Below are positions 53,466-63,180 of a DNA stretch of 64,000 nt, in pieces. Numbering within the stretch: position 1 is the first letter of the stretch; every line of letters starts with the position of its first letter. Below the pieces are notes generated by a model. That model saw only the letters and a list, made by a program, of their open reading frames with translations, did no database searches and was not told the DNA's origin. Origin of the DNA: VRUE01 sp963774405. Its GTDB lineage: Bacteria; Actinomycetota; Thermoleophilia; Solirubrobacterales; 70-9. The position numbers and the translations under genes were made by a program. The DNA lies in the NCBI GenBank assembly GCA_963774405.1, contig CAVZEV010000008.1, positions 18,269 to 82,268 of the forward strand. The letters are read 5' to 3'.

Positions 53466-54241
53466 GCGCACCCCGTACATCGCCGCCAACTGGAAGATGC
53501 ACAAGAGCGTCGCCGAGGCGGGCGAGTTCGTCGACGCGCTGCTGCCGCAGATCGCTGCGACGCAGTCCGACGTGGTGATCTGCCCGCCGTTCACCGCCCT
53601 CACCGCGGTGGTCGAGCGCCGCTACGGCACCGCGGTCAAGGTCGCCGCGCAGAACATGCACGAGGCAGGACTCGGGCGCCTTCACCGGCGAGGTCTCGGC
53701 CCCGATGCTGGTCGAGCTCGACGTCGAGGCGGTCGTCCTCGGCCACTCCGAGCGCCGCCAGTACTTCGGCGAGACCGACGAGGCGCTGGCCCGCAAGGTG
53801 CCGGCGGCCCTCGCCGCCGGCCTGGAGCCGATCCTCTGCGTCGGCGAGAGCGAGGAGGCGCGCGACGCCGAACAGACCGAGGCGGTGCTGGAGCGCCAGC
53901 TGCAGGCCGACCTTGCCGAGGTCGAGCGGGGAGCAAGCTGGCCGAGGTGGTGATCGCCTACGAGCCGATCTGGGCGATCGGCACCGGCCGCACCGCCACC
54001 CCCGAGCAGGCGCAGGAGGCGTGCGCCTTCATCCGCGACGTGCTGCGCGAGCGCGGCGCCGCCGCCGACGCGGTGCGGATCCTCTACGGCGGCTCGGTCA
54101 AGCCCGCCAACGCCGCCGAGCTGCTCGGCCAGCCCGACATCGACGGCGCCCTGGTCGGCGGCGCCAGCCTCGATCCCGAGCGACTTCGCCGCAATCGTCG
54201 GAGCCGCAGTGCCGGTGCGCCTTTCCCTCCAGGCGGGATAG
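53458..54241 (+). CDS. tpiA: Triosephosphate isomerase, three frameshifts
   Basis: Fragments assemble as TPI: RTPYIAANWKMHKSVAEAGE, CPPFTALTAVV and AAQNMHEAG. After a shift near 53677, VLGHSERRQYFGETDEA holds the catalytic His. After one near 53930, VVIAYEPIWAIGTGRTATPE has the catalytic Glu and ILYGGSVKPANAAELLG the phosphate loop. After one near 54182, the end reads to the TAG at 54239-54241. All catalytic residues are preserved. Confidence 0.92.
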
Positions 54242-55769
54242 AGCGCCCGAGGGGTTCCCCTCGGCTCGGCGCTGGTCATCCTCGACGGCTGGGGGCTGGC
54301 CGAGCCGGGGCCCGGCAACGCGATCTCGCTCGCCGACACCCCCGTCTTCGACCGGCTCTGGGAGCGCTGCCCGCACACCCAGCTCTCCGCCCAGGGCCGC
54401 GACGTCGGCCTGCCGGAGGGGCAGATGGGCAACTCCGAGGTCGGCCACCTCAACCTCGGCGCGGGGGCGATCGTCAAGCAGGACCTGGCGCGGATCGACG
54501 ACTCGATCGCCGACGGCAGCTTCTTCGACAACGAGGCGCTGCTCGGCCGCCTGCGAGCGGGCCCGCGAGCAGCCCGCGCGGGCGCCTGCACCTGCTCGGG
54601 CTGGTCTCCGACGGCGGCGTGCACTCCGGCTGGGAGCACATCGAGGCGACGATCGAGCTCGCCTCCCAGGAGGGCGTTCCCGACGTCGTCTTCCACGCCT
54701 TCACCGACGGCCGCGACACGCTGCCGCACGGCGGCCGGGGCTACCTGCACGAGCTGGAGCGCTGGCTGCGCCAGGCCGGCCGCGTCGCCACGGTCGGCGG
54801 CCGCTACTACGCGATGGACCGCGACACGCGCTGGGAGCGGACCAAGCTCGCCTACGACGCGATCGTCCACGCCCAGGGGCTGCGCGCGGCCAGCTCCGAG
54901 GAGGCGATCGACGCCTCCTATGAGCGCGAGGAGACCGACGAGTTCGTCAAGCCGACCGTGATCGGCGACTACGACGGGGTCGCCGCGGGCGACGTCGGCT
55001 TCTTCATCAACTTCCGCCCCGACCGGGCGCGGCAGATGACCCGCGCCCTCGCCGAGCCCGACTTCGACGAGTTCCCGCGCGCCGGCGGCCCGCTGCTCGA
55101 CCTGACCACGATGACCGCGTACCGCAAGGGCTGGCCCTACCCGGTCGCCTTCCCCGAGGCGCGGCCGCAGACGACCCTGGCCGAGACGATCTCCGCGGCC
55201 GGGCGGTCGCCAGCTGCACGTCGCCGAGACCGAGAAGTACGCCCACGTCACCTACTTCTTCAACGGCGGTCGCGAGCAGGAGTGGGAGGGGGAGGAGCGC
55301 CGCCTGGTCGACTCGCCGCGCGACGTGCCGACCTACGACCACAAGCCGCGAGATGAGCGCCCGCGCCGCCGCCGACGCCTTCGTCGGTCACTGGTCGAGT
55401 GACGACTACCGCTTCGGCATCATCAACTTCGCCAACCCCGACATGGTCGGCCACACCGGCGTGATCCCGGCCGCGGTCGCCGCGGTCGAGCAGGTCGACG
55501 GCTGCCTCGGCGACGTGGTCGAGGCGGTCACCGCCAAGGGCGGCGCCTGCATCGTCACCGCCGACCACGGCAACTGCGACCACATGCTCGAGCCCGACGG
55601 CTCGCCCAACACCGCCCACTCGCTCAACCCGGTGCCGCTGATCGTCACCGCCGAGGGCGTGACGCTGCGCGATCACGGCATCCTCGCCGACGTCGCCCCG
55701 ACCGCGCTCGAGCTGCTCGGCATCCCCCAGCCGGCGGCGATGACCGGCCGCTCCCTGATCGCTGAGTGA
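54242..55769 (+). CDS. gpmI: 2,3-bisphosphoglycerate-independent phosphoglycerate mutase, frameshifted
   Basis: About 510 residues over three or more shifts. ALVILDGWGLAEPGPGNAIS and GLPEGQMGNSEVGHLNLGAG hold the metal-binding Asp and the Ser nucleophile. After a shift near 54570, LVSDGGVHSGWEHIEATIEL and VFHAFTDGRDTLPHGGRGYL. After shifts near 55202 and 55350, HVTYFFNGGREQEWEGEERR, then FANPDMVGHTGVIPAAVAAV and IVTADHGNCDHMLEPDGSPN. No proper start codon exists after the tpiA stop in frame, probably a further indel. A short hairpin lies at 54243-54274. Confidence 0.9.
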
Positions 55770-55804
55770 TCGATTGACCCACCCATAGGGTGGTCAATCG
55801 ATCA
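55767..55804 (+). repeat. 17-bp inverted repeat at the gpmI stop, before tgt
   Basis: The arm 55767-55784 (beginning with the gpmI TGA) pairs with 55788-55804 around ATA, with one bulged C. Its core TTGACC(C)ACCC ... GGGTGGTCAA is shared with the repeats at 798 and 20132. It may terminate the glycolytic transcript, but lacks a T-run. Its right arm ends 5 bases before the tgt ATG. Confidence 0.85.
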
Positions 55805-55809
55805 GCGTT

Positions 55810-57027
55810 ATGCGGAACGAACCAGACAGGCTGAGATTCGAGATCGAGGCGCGGGACGGAGCCGCGCGGACCGGCGTGCTGCACACGGCGCACGGGCCGG
55901 TGCGGACGCCCGCCTTCATCCCGCTGGCGACGAAGGGCACCGTGCGCGGGCTCGAATCGCGCGAGGTGGCCGGGCTCGGCTACGAGATGGTGCTCGGCAA
56001 CACCTACCACCTGTTCGTCTCGCCGGGCCCGGAGCGGATCGCGGCCGCCGGCGGGCTGCACGGCTTCATGGGCTGGGAGCGGGCGCTGATCACCGACTCG
56101 GGCGGCTTCCAGGTCTTCTCGCTGGCCCATGGCGGCGTCGCCAACGAGGTCAAGGGCAGCGGCCGGCCGGGTGGCGCCCAGGGCTCGGTGGTCTCGATCG
56201 AGGAGGAGGGGGTGCACTTCCGCTCCTACCGCGACGGCGCCGAGCTGTTCATCTCGCCCGAGGTCTCGATGCAGGTGCAGGCGGCGCTCGGCTCCGACAT
56301 CGCCCTGGTCTTCGACGAGTGCACGCCCTTCCACGCCGATCGCGACTACACCGCCCGCTCGACCGAGCGCACCCACCGCTGGCTCGATCGCTGCCTCGAG
56401 TGGCACGAGCGCGAGGGGCCGGCGCGCCAGGCGGTCTTCGGCATCGTCCAGGGCGGCGTCTACGAGGACCTGCGGCGCGAGTCGGCCGAGGCGGTCTCCG
56501 CGGCCGGCGTCGACGGGCTGGCGATCGGCGGCACCCTGGGCCGCGACAAGGCCGAGATGCGCGAGGTGCTGGCGATGACCGCGCCGCTGCTGCCCGAGGC
56601 GGCGCCCAAGCACCTGCTCGGCATCGGCGAGGTCGACGACCTGCTCGCCGGCATCGCCCTCGGCCTCGACGTCTTCGACTGCGCCGTGCCGACCCGCCTC
56701 GCCCGCCACGGCGTCGCCCTCGTCCCCGACCCCGACCACCGCTTCCGCCTCGACCTGCGCAAGTCCGGCCAGACGGGCGACCGCGACCCGATCGCCGCAG
56801 GCTGCCCCTGCCCCGCCTGTCGAAACCACGACCGCGACTACCTCAGCTACCTCTCCCGCGCCGAGGAGCTGACCGCGGTCCGCCTCCTCTGCCTCCACAA
56901 CCTCACCTACATGCGCGAGCTGATGCGGCACGCCCGCGCCGCGATCGAGGCCGGGAAGCTTCGACGCCTACTCGGCAGCCGATTCTCTCCGGGCGAATCG
57001 CCCCTGGTCCGCGTGAAGGACGGGTGA
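55810..57027 (+). CDS. tgt: tRNA-guanine (queuine) transglycosylase
   Basis: Inserts preQ1 into wobble position 34 of GUN-anticodon tRNAs. MVLGNTYHLFVSPGPERIAA, ALITDSGGFQVFSLAHGGVA (catalytic Asp), FGIVQGGVYEDLRRESAE and HLLGIGEVDDLLAGIALGLD are present. The zinc site is AAGCPCPACRNHDRDYLSYL plus the downstream His (LLCLHNLTYMRELM). The open frame ends at 57027, but a shift near 56957 gives a more typical tail (FDAYSAADSLRANRPWSA) and the TGA at 57014-57016. Confidence 0.95.
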   Translation: MRNEPDRLRFEIEARDGAARTGVLHTAHGPVRTPAFIPLATKGTVRGLESREVAGLGYEMVLGNTYHLFVSPGPERIAAAGGLHGFMGWERALITDSGGFQVFSLAHGGVANEVKGSGRPGGAQGSVVSIEEEGVHFRSYRDGAELFISPEVSMQVQAALGSDIALVFDECTPFHADRDYTARSTERTHRWLDRCLEWHEREGPARQAVFGIVQGGVYEDLRRESAEAVSAAGVDGLAIGGTLGRDKAEMREVLAMTAPLLPEAAPKHLLGIGEVDDLLAGIALGLDVFDCAVPTRLARHGVALVPDPDHRFRLDLRKSGQTGDRDPIAAGCPCPACRNHDRDYLSYLSRAEELTAVRLLCLHNLTYMRELMRHARAAIEAGKLRRLLGSRFSPGESPLVRVKDG

Positions 57028-57131
57028 TCCGCTCTCGCGGCGGAGGCTTGGGAGCCGGTGACCTCGACGCATGCTCGGACAGCCGGCCAGAGGCGGACGG
57101 CTCTCGCCCGGGAGGAGGATCACCCGTCCTT
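57016..57131. repeat. 15-bp inverted repeat spanning two convergent gene ends
   Basis: AAGGACGGGTGATCC at 57016-57030 recurs inverted at 57117-57131. Both copies carry TGA in the orientation of the adjacent gene (tgt on plus, kinase on minus). The 86-base centre has no further strong pairing. A bidirectional terminator is one reading. Confidence 0.7.
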
Positions 57132-58380
57132 GTCGCCGCCCCTATTCGGTGGTTCTTCTTCACCAGTTCCTTGAATTCTTCGACGACCTTGTCGACCGTG
57201 TCGCCGGCGACTTCGGTCGCCTTGACGCCGGTCGCCTTGTCGGTCGCGAGATCACGGCAGCGGCGACCGCGGCGGCGATCAGGACCAGGGCGACGAGGGC
57301 CATCACGAAGCGGGCGAAGCGCGAGAAGGCGCTGCGCTTGGGCGGCGCCGGCGCGGCCGGGCGAACCGGCGGCGGCGGGGCCTGCGCCGCGGCGCGCGCG
57401 CCACCGGGCGTCGGGTCGGCGAGGGCTGGGCCGGGCGGTACTCGGTCTGCCGCGGTCTGGTCGAGGCGGCGGGTCGCGGTCTCGCCGTCGCCGAGCACGC
57501 TGGTCGCCGCGGTTCCCGCCTCGAGGGGCAGGGTCACGTCCTCGCCCTGCATGCCCAGCGCGCAGGCCGCCGGCCAACTCGCCGGCGCTCGCGTAGCGGC
57601 GGTTGGGGTCGCCCTCGAGCGCCCGCAGCACCGCCGCGCCGAGCGTGCTCGGGCACCTCGTCGTTGTAGGTGCTGGGCGGCAGCGGCTTCTCGTTTTGCT
57701 GGCGCACCGCCAGCTCGGCCAGGGTCGAGCCCTCATAGGGCAGGCGGCCGGTGAGGAACTGGTAGAGGACGACGCCGAGCGCGTAGACGTCGGTGGCCGG
57801 CGTCGCCTCCTCGCCGCGCACCTGCTCGGGCGAGAGGTAGGCGGCGGTGCCGACGACCGAGCCGACCTGGGTGATGCGGGTCTGTTCGATCGCGCGGGCG
57901 ATGCCGAAGTCGGTCAGCTTCATCGTCATCTCGCCGCCGCCGACCGGGCCGCCGACGATCATCAGGTTGCCGGGCTTGACGTCGCGGTGGATGATCCCTC
58001 GCCGGTGGGCGTAGTCGAGGCCGGCGCAGGCCTGGGCGCCGATCTCGGCCGCGCTCTCGGCGTCCAGCGGCCCGTGGCGCTGCAGGATCTGCGCCCCGGA
58101 GCGGCCCTGCACGTACTCCATGACGATGTAGTGGCGCCCCTCGTCGATGCCGGTGTCGTAGACCTGGACGATGTTGGGGTGGATCAGCTTCGCCACCGCC
58201 AGCGCCTCGCGGCGGAAGCGGGCGACGAAGCGCTCGTCGTCGGAGAGGTGCTCGGCGAGGATCTTGACCGCGACCGTGCGCTCGAGGATCCGGTCGGTCG
58301 CCTGGTGCACGCTCGACATCCCGCCCGAGCCGAGCCGCTCGCCGATCTCATAGCGGCCCGGAGAGGATTCCCGAGGCCAT
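57120..58380 (-). CDS. PknB-like Ser/Thr protein kinase, several frameshifts
   Basis: Start ATG 58380 (overlapping the upstream TGA). After a shift near 58360 the kinase opens GRYEIGERLGSGGMSSVHQA. VAVKILAEHLSDDERFVARF has the ATP-binding lysine, YIVMEYVQGRSGAQILQRHG the hinge, GIIHRDVKPGNLMIVG the catalytic loop, KLTDFGIARAIEQT the DFG and VGTAAYLSPEQVRGEEATP the APE-like motif. Shifts near 57670, 57560 and 57250 separate the C-lobe, a linker with a TM helix (FVMALVALVLIAAAVAAAVI) and a short extracellular helix. There are no PASTA repeats. The kinase domain is cytosolic, likely a membrane receptor kinase. Confidence 0.85.
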
Positions 58381-58957
58381 CATTCGCCTCCCCGTTCGGC
58401 GCAGCCGGGGCCCGACGCCCGCCGGAGGCGCCGGTGCCGCCGGTTTCGGCCGGCGGGGTGGGCGTCTGTTTTTCTTCCGGCGTCGTTTTTTCAGCCGGCG
58501 GCGGTTCCGTCTTTTCGGCCTTTTCTTCTTCCCTTTCGAGCGCCTTTTCTTCCTCTTCGCGTTCCTGTTCTTCCTTCTTTTCCTGGCCCGGCGGCGTCTT
58601 TTCGGTTTCTTCGGTGGTCGTCGCTTCGCTTTCGGCGGGAACGGTTTCGGTGCTTTCTTCGCAGCTCGCGACGACTTCGCTGAGCCGCGCGGCGCCGCGC
58701 TGCAGCGCTTCGCTCAGCTTCGGGTCGACGCCGCTCAGGCCTTCGACCTGGGCGTTGACCTGCGGCGACCGCGTCTTCGGCGCCGACGCATTCGCCTTCT
58801 TCGGCGTACTGCTTGACGCGGTCGAGGTTTTCGGTGATTTCGCCGCGGTGTTGCCGGGCAGCAGCTTGGCGTCTTCGCCACCACCGCAGGAGACGAGCGC
58901 GAGCGCCGCCGCCACGCCGAGGGCGAGGGCGAGGGCGGATATGGCCGGGTGACGCAC
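58380..58957 (-). CDS. Acidic lipoprotein coupled to the Ser/Thr kinase, frameshifted
   Basis: From a GTG the signal ISALALALGVAAALALVSCG gives a lipidated Cys near residue 22. Two compensating shifts restore ENLDRVKQYAEEGECVGAED and VNAQVEGLSGVDPKLSEALQ, a small helical domain with a Cys pair (the second in EVVASCEESTE). A long Glu/Lys/Pro/Thr-rich low-complexity tail then reaches a TGA overlapping the kinase ATG as TGATG. It may act as an external partner of the kinase, a guess from the coupling. Confidence 0.7.
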
Positions 58958-59009
58958 CGTTGCGAGTCTAGAGAACGACTCCGGGGCATGTTTTCCCTGC
59001 ATTTGAGCG

Positions 59010-59752
59010 TCACTGGCCGGTGTAGAGGCGGTCGGCGAGGCGCTGCGGCAGGCCGGCGGCCGCGATCGGCGCCGCGGCGCGCTCGATGTCGTAGGGGACG
59101 CGATGGAAGCGCGCCGTCGCGGCCTCGGTGTCCAGCTCCAGCCAGGCGGCGCGCGGGTCGCCGTCGCGCGGCTGGCCGACGCTGCCGGGGTTGATCAGCC
59201 AGGCGCCGGCGCCGAGCTCGAGCAGCGCCCCGTCGCTCGCCTGGGCGCCGCGGGTCTCGTCCCGGGGCCGCCGTCGGGGCGGGCGAAGAAGAGCGCCACG
59301 TGCGAGTGGCCGATCAGGCCGATGCGCTGCGGGCTGGCATCCATGCCGGCCTCGGCCTGCTCGGCGGAGAGCACGTACTCCCAGACCGGGTCGCGGGGCG
59401 AGGCGTGGAAGAGGCCGATGCCCTCGCGCTCGCCCGCGGGCTCGAGCTCGCGCAAGAACTCCAGCGTTCGCTCGCTCGACGTTGGCGCGGGTCCACTCGA
59501 CCGCCGGCCGCGGCGGCCTCGGAGAAGGACTCGATGTCCAGCCCGCCAAGCACCGCGAGGTCGTGGTTTCCGACCAGGCAGATCGCGCAGCGCTCGCGGA
59601 CCAGCTCGGCGCAGGCGTCTGGCTCGACCCCGTAGCCGAGCACGTCGCCGAGGCACCAGACCTCGTCGAGCGCCGGCCTCCTCGATCGCCTCGAGCACGG
59701 CTTCCAGCGCCGGCAGGTTGGCGTGGATGTCGGTGATCGCGGCGATCCGCAC
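59010..59752 (-). CDS. Metallophosphoesterase (YfcE/MJ0936-like), frameshifted
   Basis: From a GTG at 59752: RIAAITDIHANLPALEAVLE (metal Asp, His). After a shift EVWCLGDVLGYGVEPDAC and AICLVGNHDLAVLGGLDIES (NHD). After more shifts LFHASPRDPVWEYVLSAEQ and QRIGLIGHSHVALFFARPDG (GHSH). Then ELGAGAWLINPGSVGQPRDG to ADRLYTGQ. At least four shifts. All metal-binding motifs of the calcineurin-like fold are present. Substrate unknown. Confidence 0.85.
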
Positions 59753-59790
59753 GCGGCCAGCGTACCCGCGTCGGCCGCGGGCTCCATACG

Positions 59791-61448
59791 ATGGGCGCGG
59801 TGGCCGCAGCCGACCCGATCGCCGAGCTGCGCTGCGCCGTGGACGCAGCCGCCCGCTCGCTGCGCGACGGCGAGCCGAGCGGGCCCGAGCCGAGCCTGGA
59901 GCGACCGCCGAAGCCCGAGCTGGGCGACTACAGCTCCAACGCGGCGATGCTGCTGGCCGCGCCGCTGGGCGAAGAGCCGCGCGAAGTCGCCGCGCGCCTG
60001 GGCCGAGCGGAGGCAGCGCTCGAGCTCGGTGGACGCGGTCGAGCGGATCGAGGTCGCCGGGCCCGGCTTCGTCAACTTCTTCCTCGCCGACGAGTGGTAC
60101 CGGCGGGCGATGGTCGGCCTCGCCGAGGCCGGGGAGGGGCTCGGGCCGGCGCCGATCGGCGCGCCGGAGCGGATCCTGGTCGAGTTCGTCTCCGCCAACC
60201 CGACCGGGCCGCTGCACGTCGGCGGCGGCCGCCACGCCGCCTACGGCGACTCGCTCGTGCGCCTCCTGGAGGCGGTCGGGCACGAGGTCGAGCGCGAGTT
60301 CTACGTCAACGACGCGGGTGGGCAGATCGAGCGCTTCGCCGCCTCGATCGCGGCGCGGATGAAGGGCGAGGAGCCGCCCGAGGACGGCTACGGCGGCGAG
60401 TACGTGATCGGGATGGGCGAGCAGATCGCGCGCCGAGGGCGTCGACCCCGGCGACCTCGACGGCGATCGGGCTGCGCGGCGTCGAGCTGATCCTCGAGGG
60501 GGTGCGCGGCACGCTCGATCGCTTCGGCGTCCGCTTCGACAGCTGGTTCTCCGAGCGCGACCTCTACAGCCGCGGTGAGGTCGAGGCCGCCCTGGCCCAG
60601 CTCGACGAGCGCGGCCACACCTACCGCAGCGAAGGGGCGCTCTGGCTGCGCACGACCGACTTCGGCGACGACAAGGACCGGGTCCTGATCCGCGCCAACG
60701 GCGAGCCGACCTACCTCGCCGCCGACGTCGCCTACCACTGGGACAAGCTGGAGCGCGGCTTCGACCGGCTGATCAACGTGCTCGGCGCCGACCACCACGG
60801 CTACGTCGCCCGCCTGCGCGCCGCGATCGAGGCGCTCGGCGCCGACCCGGAGCGCTTCGAGGCGCTGATCATGCGGCTCGTCCACATCGTCGAAGGCGGC
60901 GAGCGGGCGCAGATGTCGAAGCGCAGCGGCGATTTCGTCGCGCTCGACGAGCTGCTCGACGACATCGGCGTCGACGCGGCGCGCTGGTTCATGCTCTGGC
61001 GCAGCCACGACACCACGGTCGACCTCGACCTCGAGCTGGCCCGCCGCCAATCGAACGACAACCCGGTCTACTACGTCCAGTACGCCCACGCGCGGATCGC
61101 CGGCATCCTGCGCAAGGCCGAGCGGTCGACCCGCGGAGGTCGCCGCCGGCGCGGGCGCGGAGACCCCGGGCACGGCGCTGGAGCCGGCCGAGCGCGAGCT
61201 GGTCAAGCGCCTGCTCGAGTTCCCCGACGAGGTTCGCGAGGCGGCCGAGCGCCGCGCGCCGCACCGGATCTGCACCTACGCGACCGCGGTCGCCGCCGAC
61301 TTCCACGGCTTCTACCGCGACTGCCAGGTCGTCGGCGCCGAGGGAGAGGGCGTCGAGCGCTCGCGGCTGGCACTCTCCCTGGCTGACGATGCGCACGATC
61401 GCCGGCTCACTCGGCCTGCTCGGCATCTCCGCCCCGGAGCGGATGTGA
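59791..61448 (+). CDS. argS: Arginyl-tRNA synthetase, about four frameshifts
   Basis: Class I synthetase charging tRNA-Arg. N-terminal ADPIAELRCAVDAAARSL and PKPELGDYSSNAAMLLAAPL. After a shift near 60010, VLVEFVSANPTGPLHVGGGR (HIGH-like HVGG) and EVEREFYVNDAGGQIERFAA. After one near 60440, GALWLRTTDFGDDKDRVLI, NVLGADHHGYVARLRAAIEA and RAQMSKRSGDFVALDELLDD (KMSK-like). After shifts near 61128 and 61378, the anticodon-binding end HRICTYATAVAADFHGFYRD to the TGA at 61446-61448. Confidence 0.93.
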
Positions 61449-62083
61449 TGCTGGGCCGCCGCAACAAGCAGCCCGTCCTGGCCGAGGTGGAGCGCTCCGA
61501 GCGGGCCTCGGCGCGCCCCGGTGCCCTCGGGCGCGCCGAGCTGCAGGCCTACCGGGAGCTGGCGGGGCAGCTGGGCAAGACCGGGTCGGTGTTCCTGACG
61601 GGACCGCTGAAGGGAGAGGTGGCGCTGGGCCTGGCAGCGGCCGCAACCGCGGAAGGCCGGCGGGTGGTGCTGCTCGAGTGCGACCTCGCCGCACCCGCCC
61701 TGGCCGAACGCCTCGGCCTCGCCGCCGCGCCCGGATTGCACGAGTACCTGCTCGACGAGGCCGACGCCGGTGAGATCCTGCAGCCGCTGGTCCTCGCCGG
61801 CCCCGCCTCCGGCCGGGCCACCGAGCCGCTCACCTGCATCGTCGCCGGGGAGCCAGAGCCGAAGCCCGTGGCGCTGCTCGACTCCGAGCGCTGCGACCAC
61901 GCGATCGAGCGGCTGAAGCGCGCCTACGACCTGCTCTTGATCGACGGGCCACCGCTCGACGAAGACGCCGACGCGCTGCGCGCCCTGACCGAACACACCG
62001 CGGTGACGATCGCCTGCGGCGAGCGCGGCCGGTTGCCGAAGCGGATGCCGGTGCCGGTCACCGGCCAGGTCCTCTTCGCCTGA
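61448..62083 (+). CDS. CpsD/MinD-like ATPase with degenerate P-loop
   Basis: A 211-residue protein whose ATG overlaps the argS stop (TGATG). Strands resemble CpsD/BY-kinase or MinD-like ATPases: SVFLTGPLKGEVALGLAAAA, RRVVLLECDLAAPALAERLG (Walker A', the catalytic Asp), GLHEYLLDEADAGEILQPLV and YDLLLIDGPPLDEDADALRA (Walker B). The normal Walker A (GxxxGKS/T) is replaced by GPLKGEVAL, with no lysine-threonine pair. So it may bind nucleotide weakly or act as a scaffold. No capsule genes are near. Confidence 0.7.
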   Translation: MLGRRNKQPVLAEVERSERASARPGALGRAELQAYRELAGQLGKTGSVFLTGPLKGEVALGLAAAATAEGRRVVLLECDLAAPALAERLGLAAAPGLHEYLLDEADAGEILQPLVLAGPASGRATEPLTCIVAGEPEPKPVALLDSERCDHAIERLKRAYDLLLIDGPPLDEDADALRALTEHTAVTIACGERGRLPKRMPVPVTGQVLFA

Positions 62084-62087
62084 GTCG

Positions 62088-62588
62088 CTAGAGGTCGTAG
62101 CGCGAGAGGTCGGCCTCGAGCCGCGCGGCGTCCTCGCCCTGCGGGGCGTCGGCCGCGGCCCGATCCGCCGAGGGCTCCTCGTCGCGGCCGCGGCGCGCCA
62201 GCCGAGGACGCTGAAGATGAGCGCCACCACAGCGACCGCGATCGCCACGACCGGCACCAGGTAGGCGGAGAGGTCGAAGCCCGAGGCCTTGGGCAGGGCG
62301 AGGCCTCGGGCCCGTACTGGGCAACAAGGGCGTCCTTGACTTCGGCCTTGCTCTTGCCCGCGGCGACCAGCTTGGCGACGAAGACCTTCTCGCGCTTCGC
62401 CTGCGGTGATTCGGCCAGCTCGAGCAGGGTGCCGCAGACCGGGCACATCACTTCCGCTTCGATCGCGTTGGTCGTCGTCTGCGGCGCCGGCGCCGCGGCG
62501 GCCGGCGCCGCCAGCGCCAGGCCGCTACCAACGCGCACAGCGCGTTCCGGTGCGCTTCCCTGAATAGCCGGGAAAAGGACCTGCTCAT
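62088..62588 (-). CDS. ccmH: Cytochrome c maturation protein CcmH-like, frameshifted
   Basis: Start ATG at 62588 overlaps the ccmG stop. The signal peptide is split by a shift near 62535 (MSRSFSRLFREAHRNALCAL, then LALAAPAAAAPAP). The conserved thiol motif is in NAIEAEVMCPVCGTLLELAE (CxxC), then VFVAKLVAAGKSKAEVKDAL. After a shift near 62300, LSAYLVPVVAIAVAVVALIF is a membrane helix, and a further shift leads to the tail ADLSRYDL. CcmH reduces apocytochrome c thiols before haem attachment. Confidence 0.85.
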
Positions 62589-63103
62589 CGGGCGGCTTCG
62601 AGCAAGGGGACGGCTTGGCTGAAGAAGCGGTCTTCGACCGGGCCGCGCCAGATCAGGGCCAGGTCACCCTTGGGATCGACCAGGAAGTTCTCCGGCACGC
62701 CGGTCGAGCCGAAGGCTTCGCTGCGTTCGTTGCCGACCGAGCGCAGCTGCGGGTATGCGGTCGGGTGTTCGCGCAGGAAGGCGCGGGCGTCGTCCTCGTT
62801 GTCCTGCACGTTGATCCCCAGCACCGTCGTGTCGTTGCGGCGGTTGCGCTCGTAGAAGCGCTGCAGCACCGGCGCCTCCTGGCGGCAGGGGATGCACCAC
62901 GAGGCCCAGAGGTTGACCAGCACCCACTTGCCGCGGTACGCGGCGATCGAGCCGTGCCCTGGTCCCGGCAGCCGCGGCAGCACCTTGTCCGGCACCGGGT
63001 CGCCGAGCGCGATCTTGGTCGCCCCTTTGTTGAGCAGGCCGAAGGCGAGCAGGCCGACGACGGCCAGCACGGCGAGGAAGGCGAGGAGAGAGCGCAGGCT
63101 CAC
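62585..63103 (-). CDS. ccmG: CcmG/TlpA-like thioredoxin-fold protein
   Basis: A 172-residue membrane-anchored thiol-disulfide protein: N-terminal helix LLAFLAVLAVVGLLAFGLLN, then KWVLVNLWASWCIPCRQEAP with the CxxC, and STGVPENFLVDPKGDLALIW with the cis-proline. It would keep the CcmH/apocytochrome thiols reduced on the outer side. It overlaps ccmH by four bases and starts 4 bases after the tRNA gene. Confidence 0.93.
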   Translation of the reverse strand: MSLRSLLAFLAVLAVVGLLAFGLLNKGATKIALGDPVPDKVLPRLPGPGHGSIAAYRGKWVLVNLWASWCIPCRQEAPVLQRFYERNRRNDTTVLGINVQDNEDDARAFLREHPTAYPQLRSVGNERSEAFGSTGVPENFLVDPKGDLALIWRGPVEDRFFSQAVPLLEAAR

Positions 63104-63107
63104 GAAA

Positions 63108-63180
63108 AGCGGACGACGGGTCTCGAACCCGCGACCTCGAGCTTGGGAAGCTCGCGCTCTACCAGCTGAGCTACGTCCGC
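63108..63180 (-). tRNA. tRNA-Gly (anticodon CCC)
   Basis: On the minus strand a full cloverleaf reads GCGGACG acceptor, TAGCTCAGCTGGTAGAGC D arm, CGAGC-TTCCCAA-GCTCG anticodon arm with CCC, GCGGGTTCGAGACCCGT T arm, and CGTCCGC closing the acceptor with discriminator T. CCA is not encoded. The seven-pair acceptor is perfect. Confidence 0.95.
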
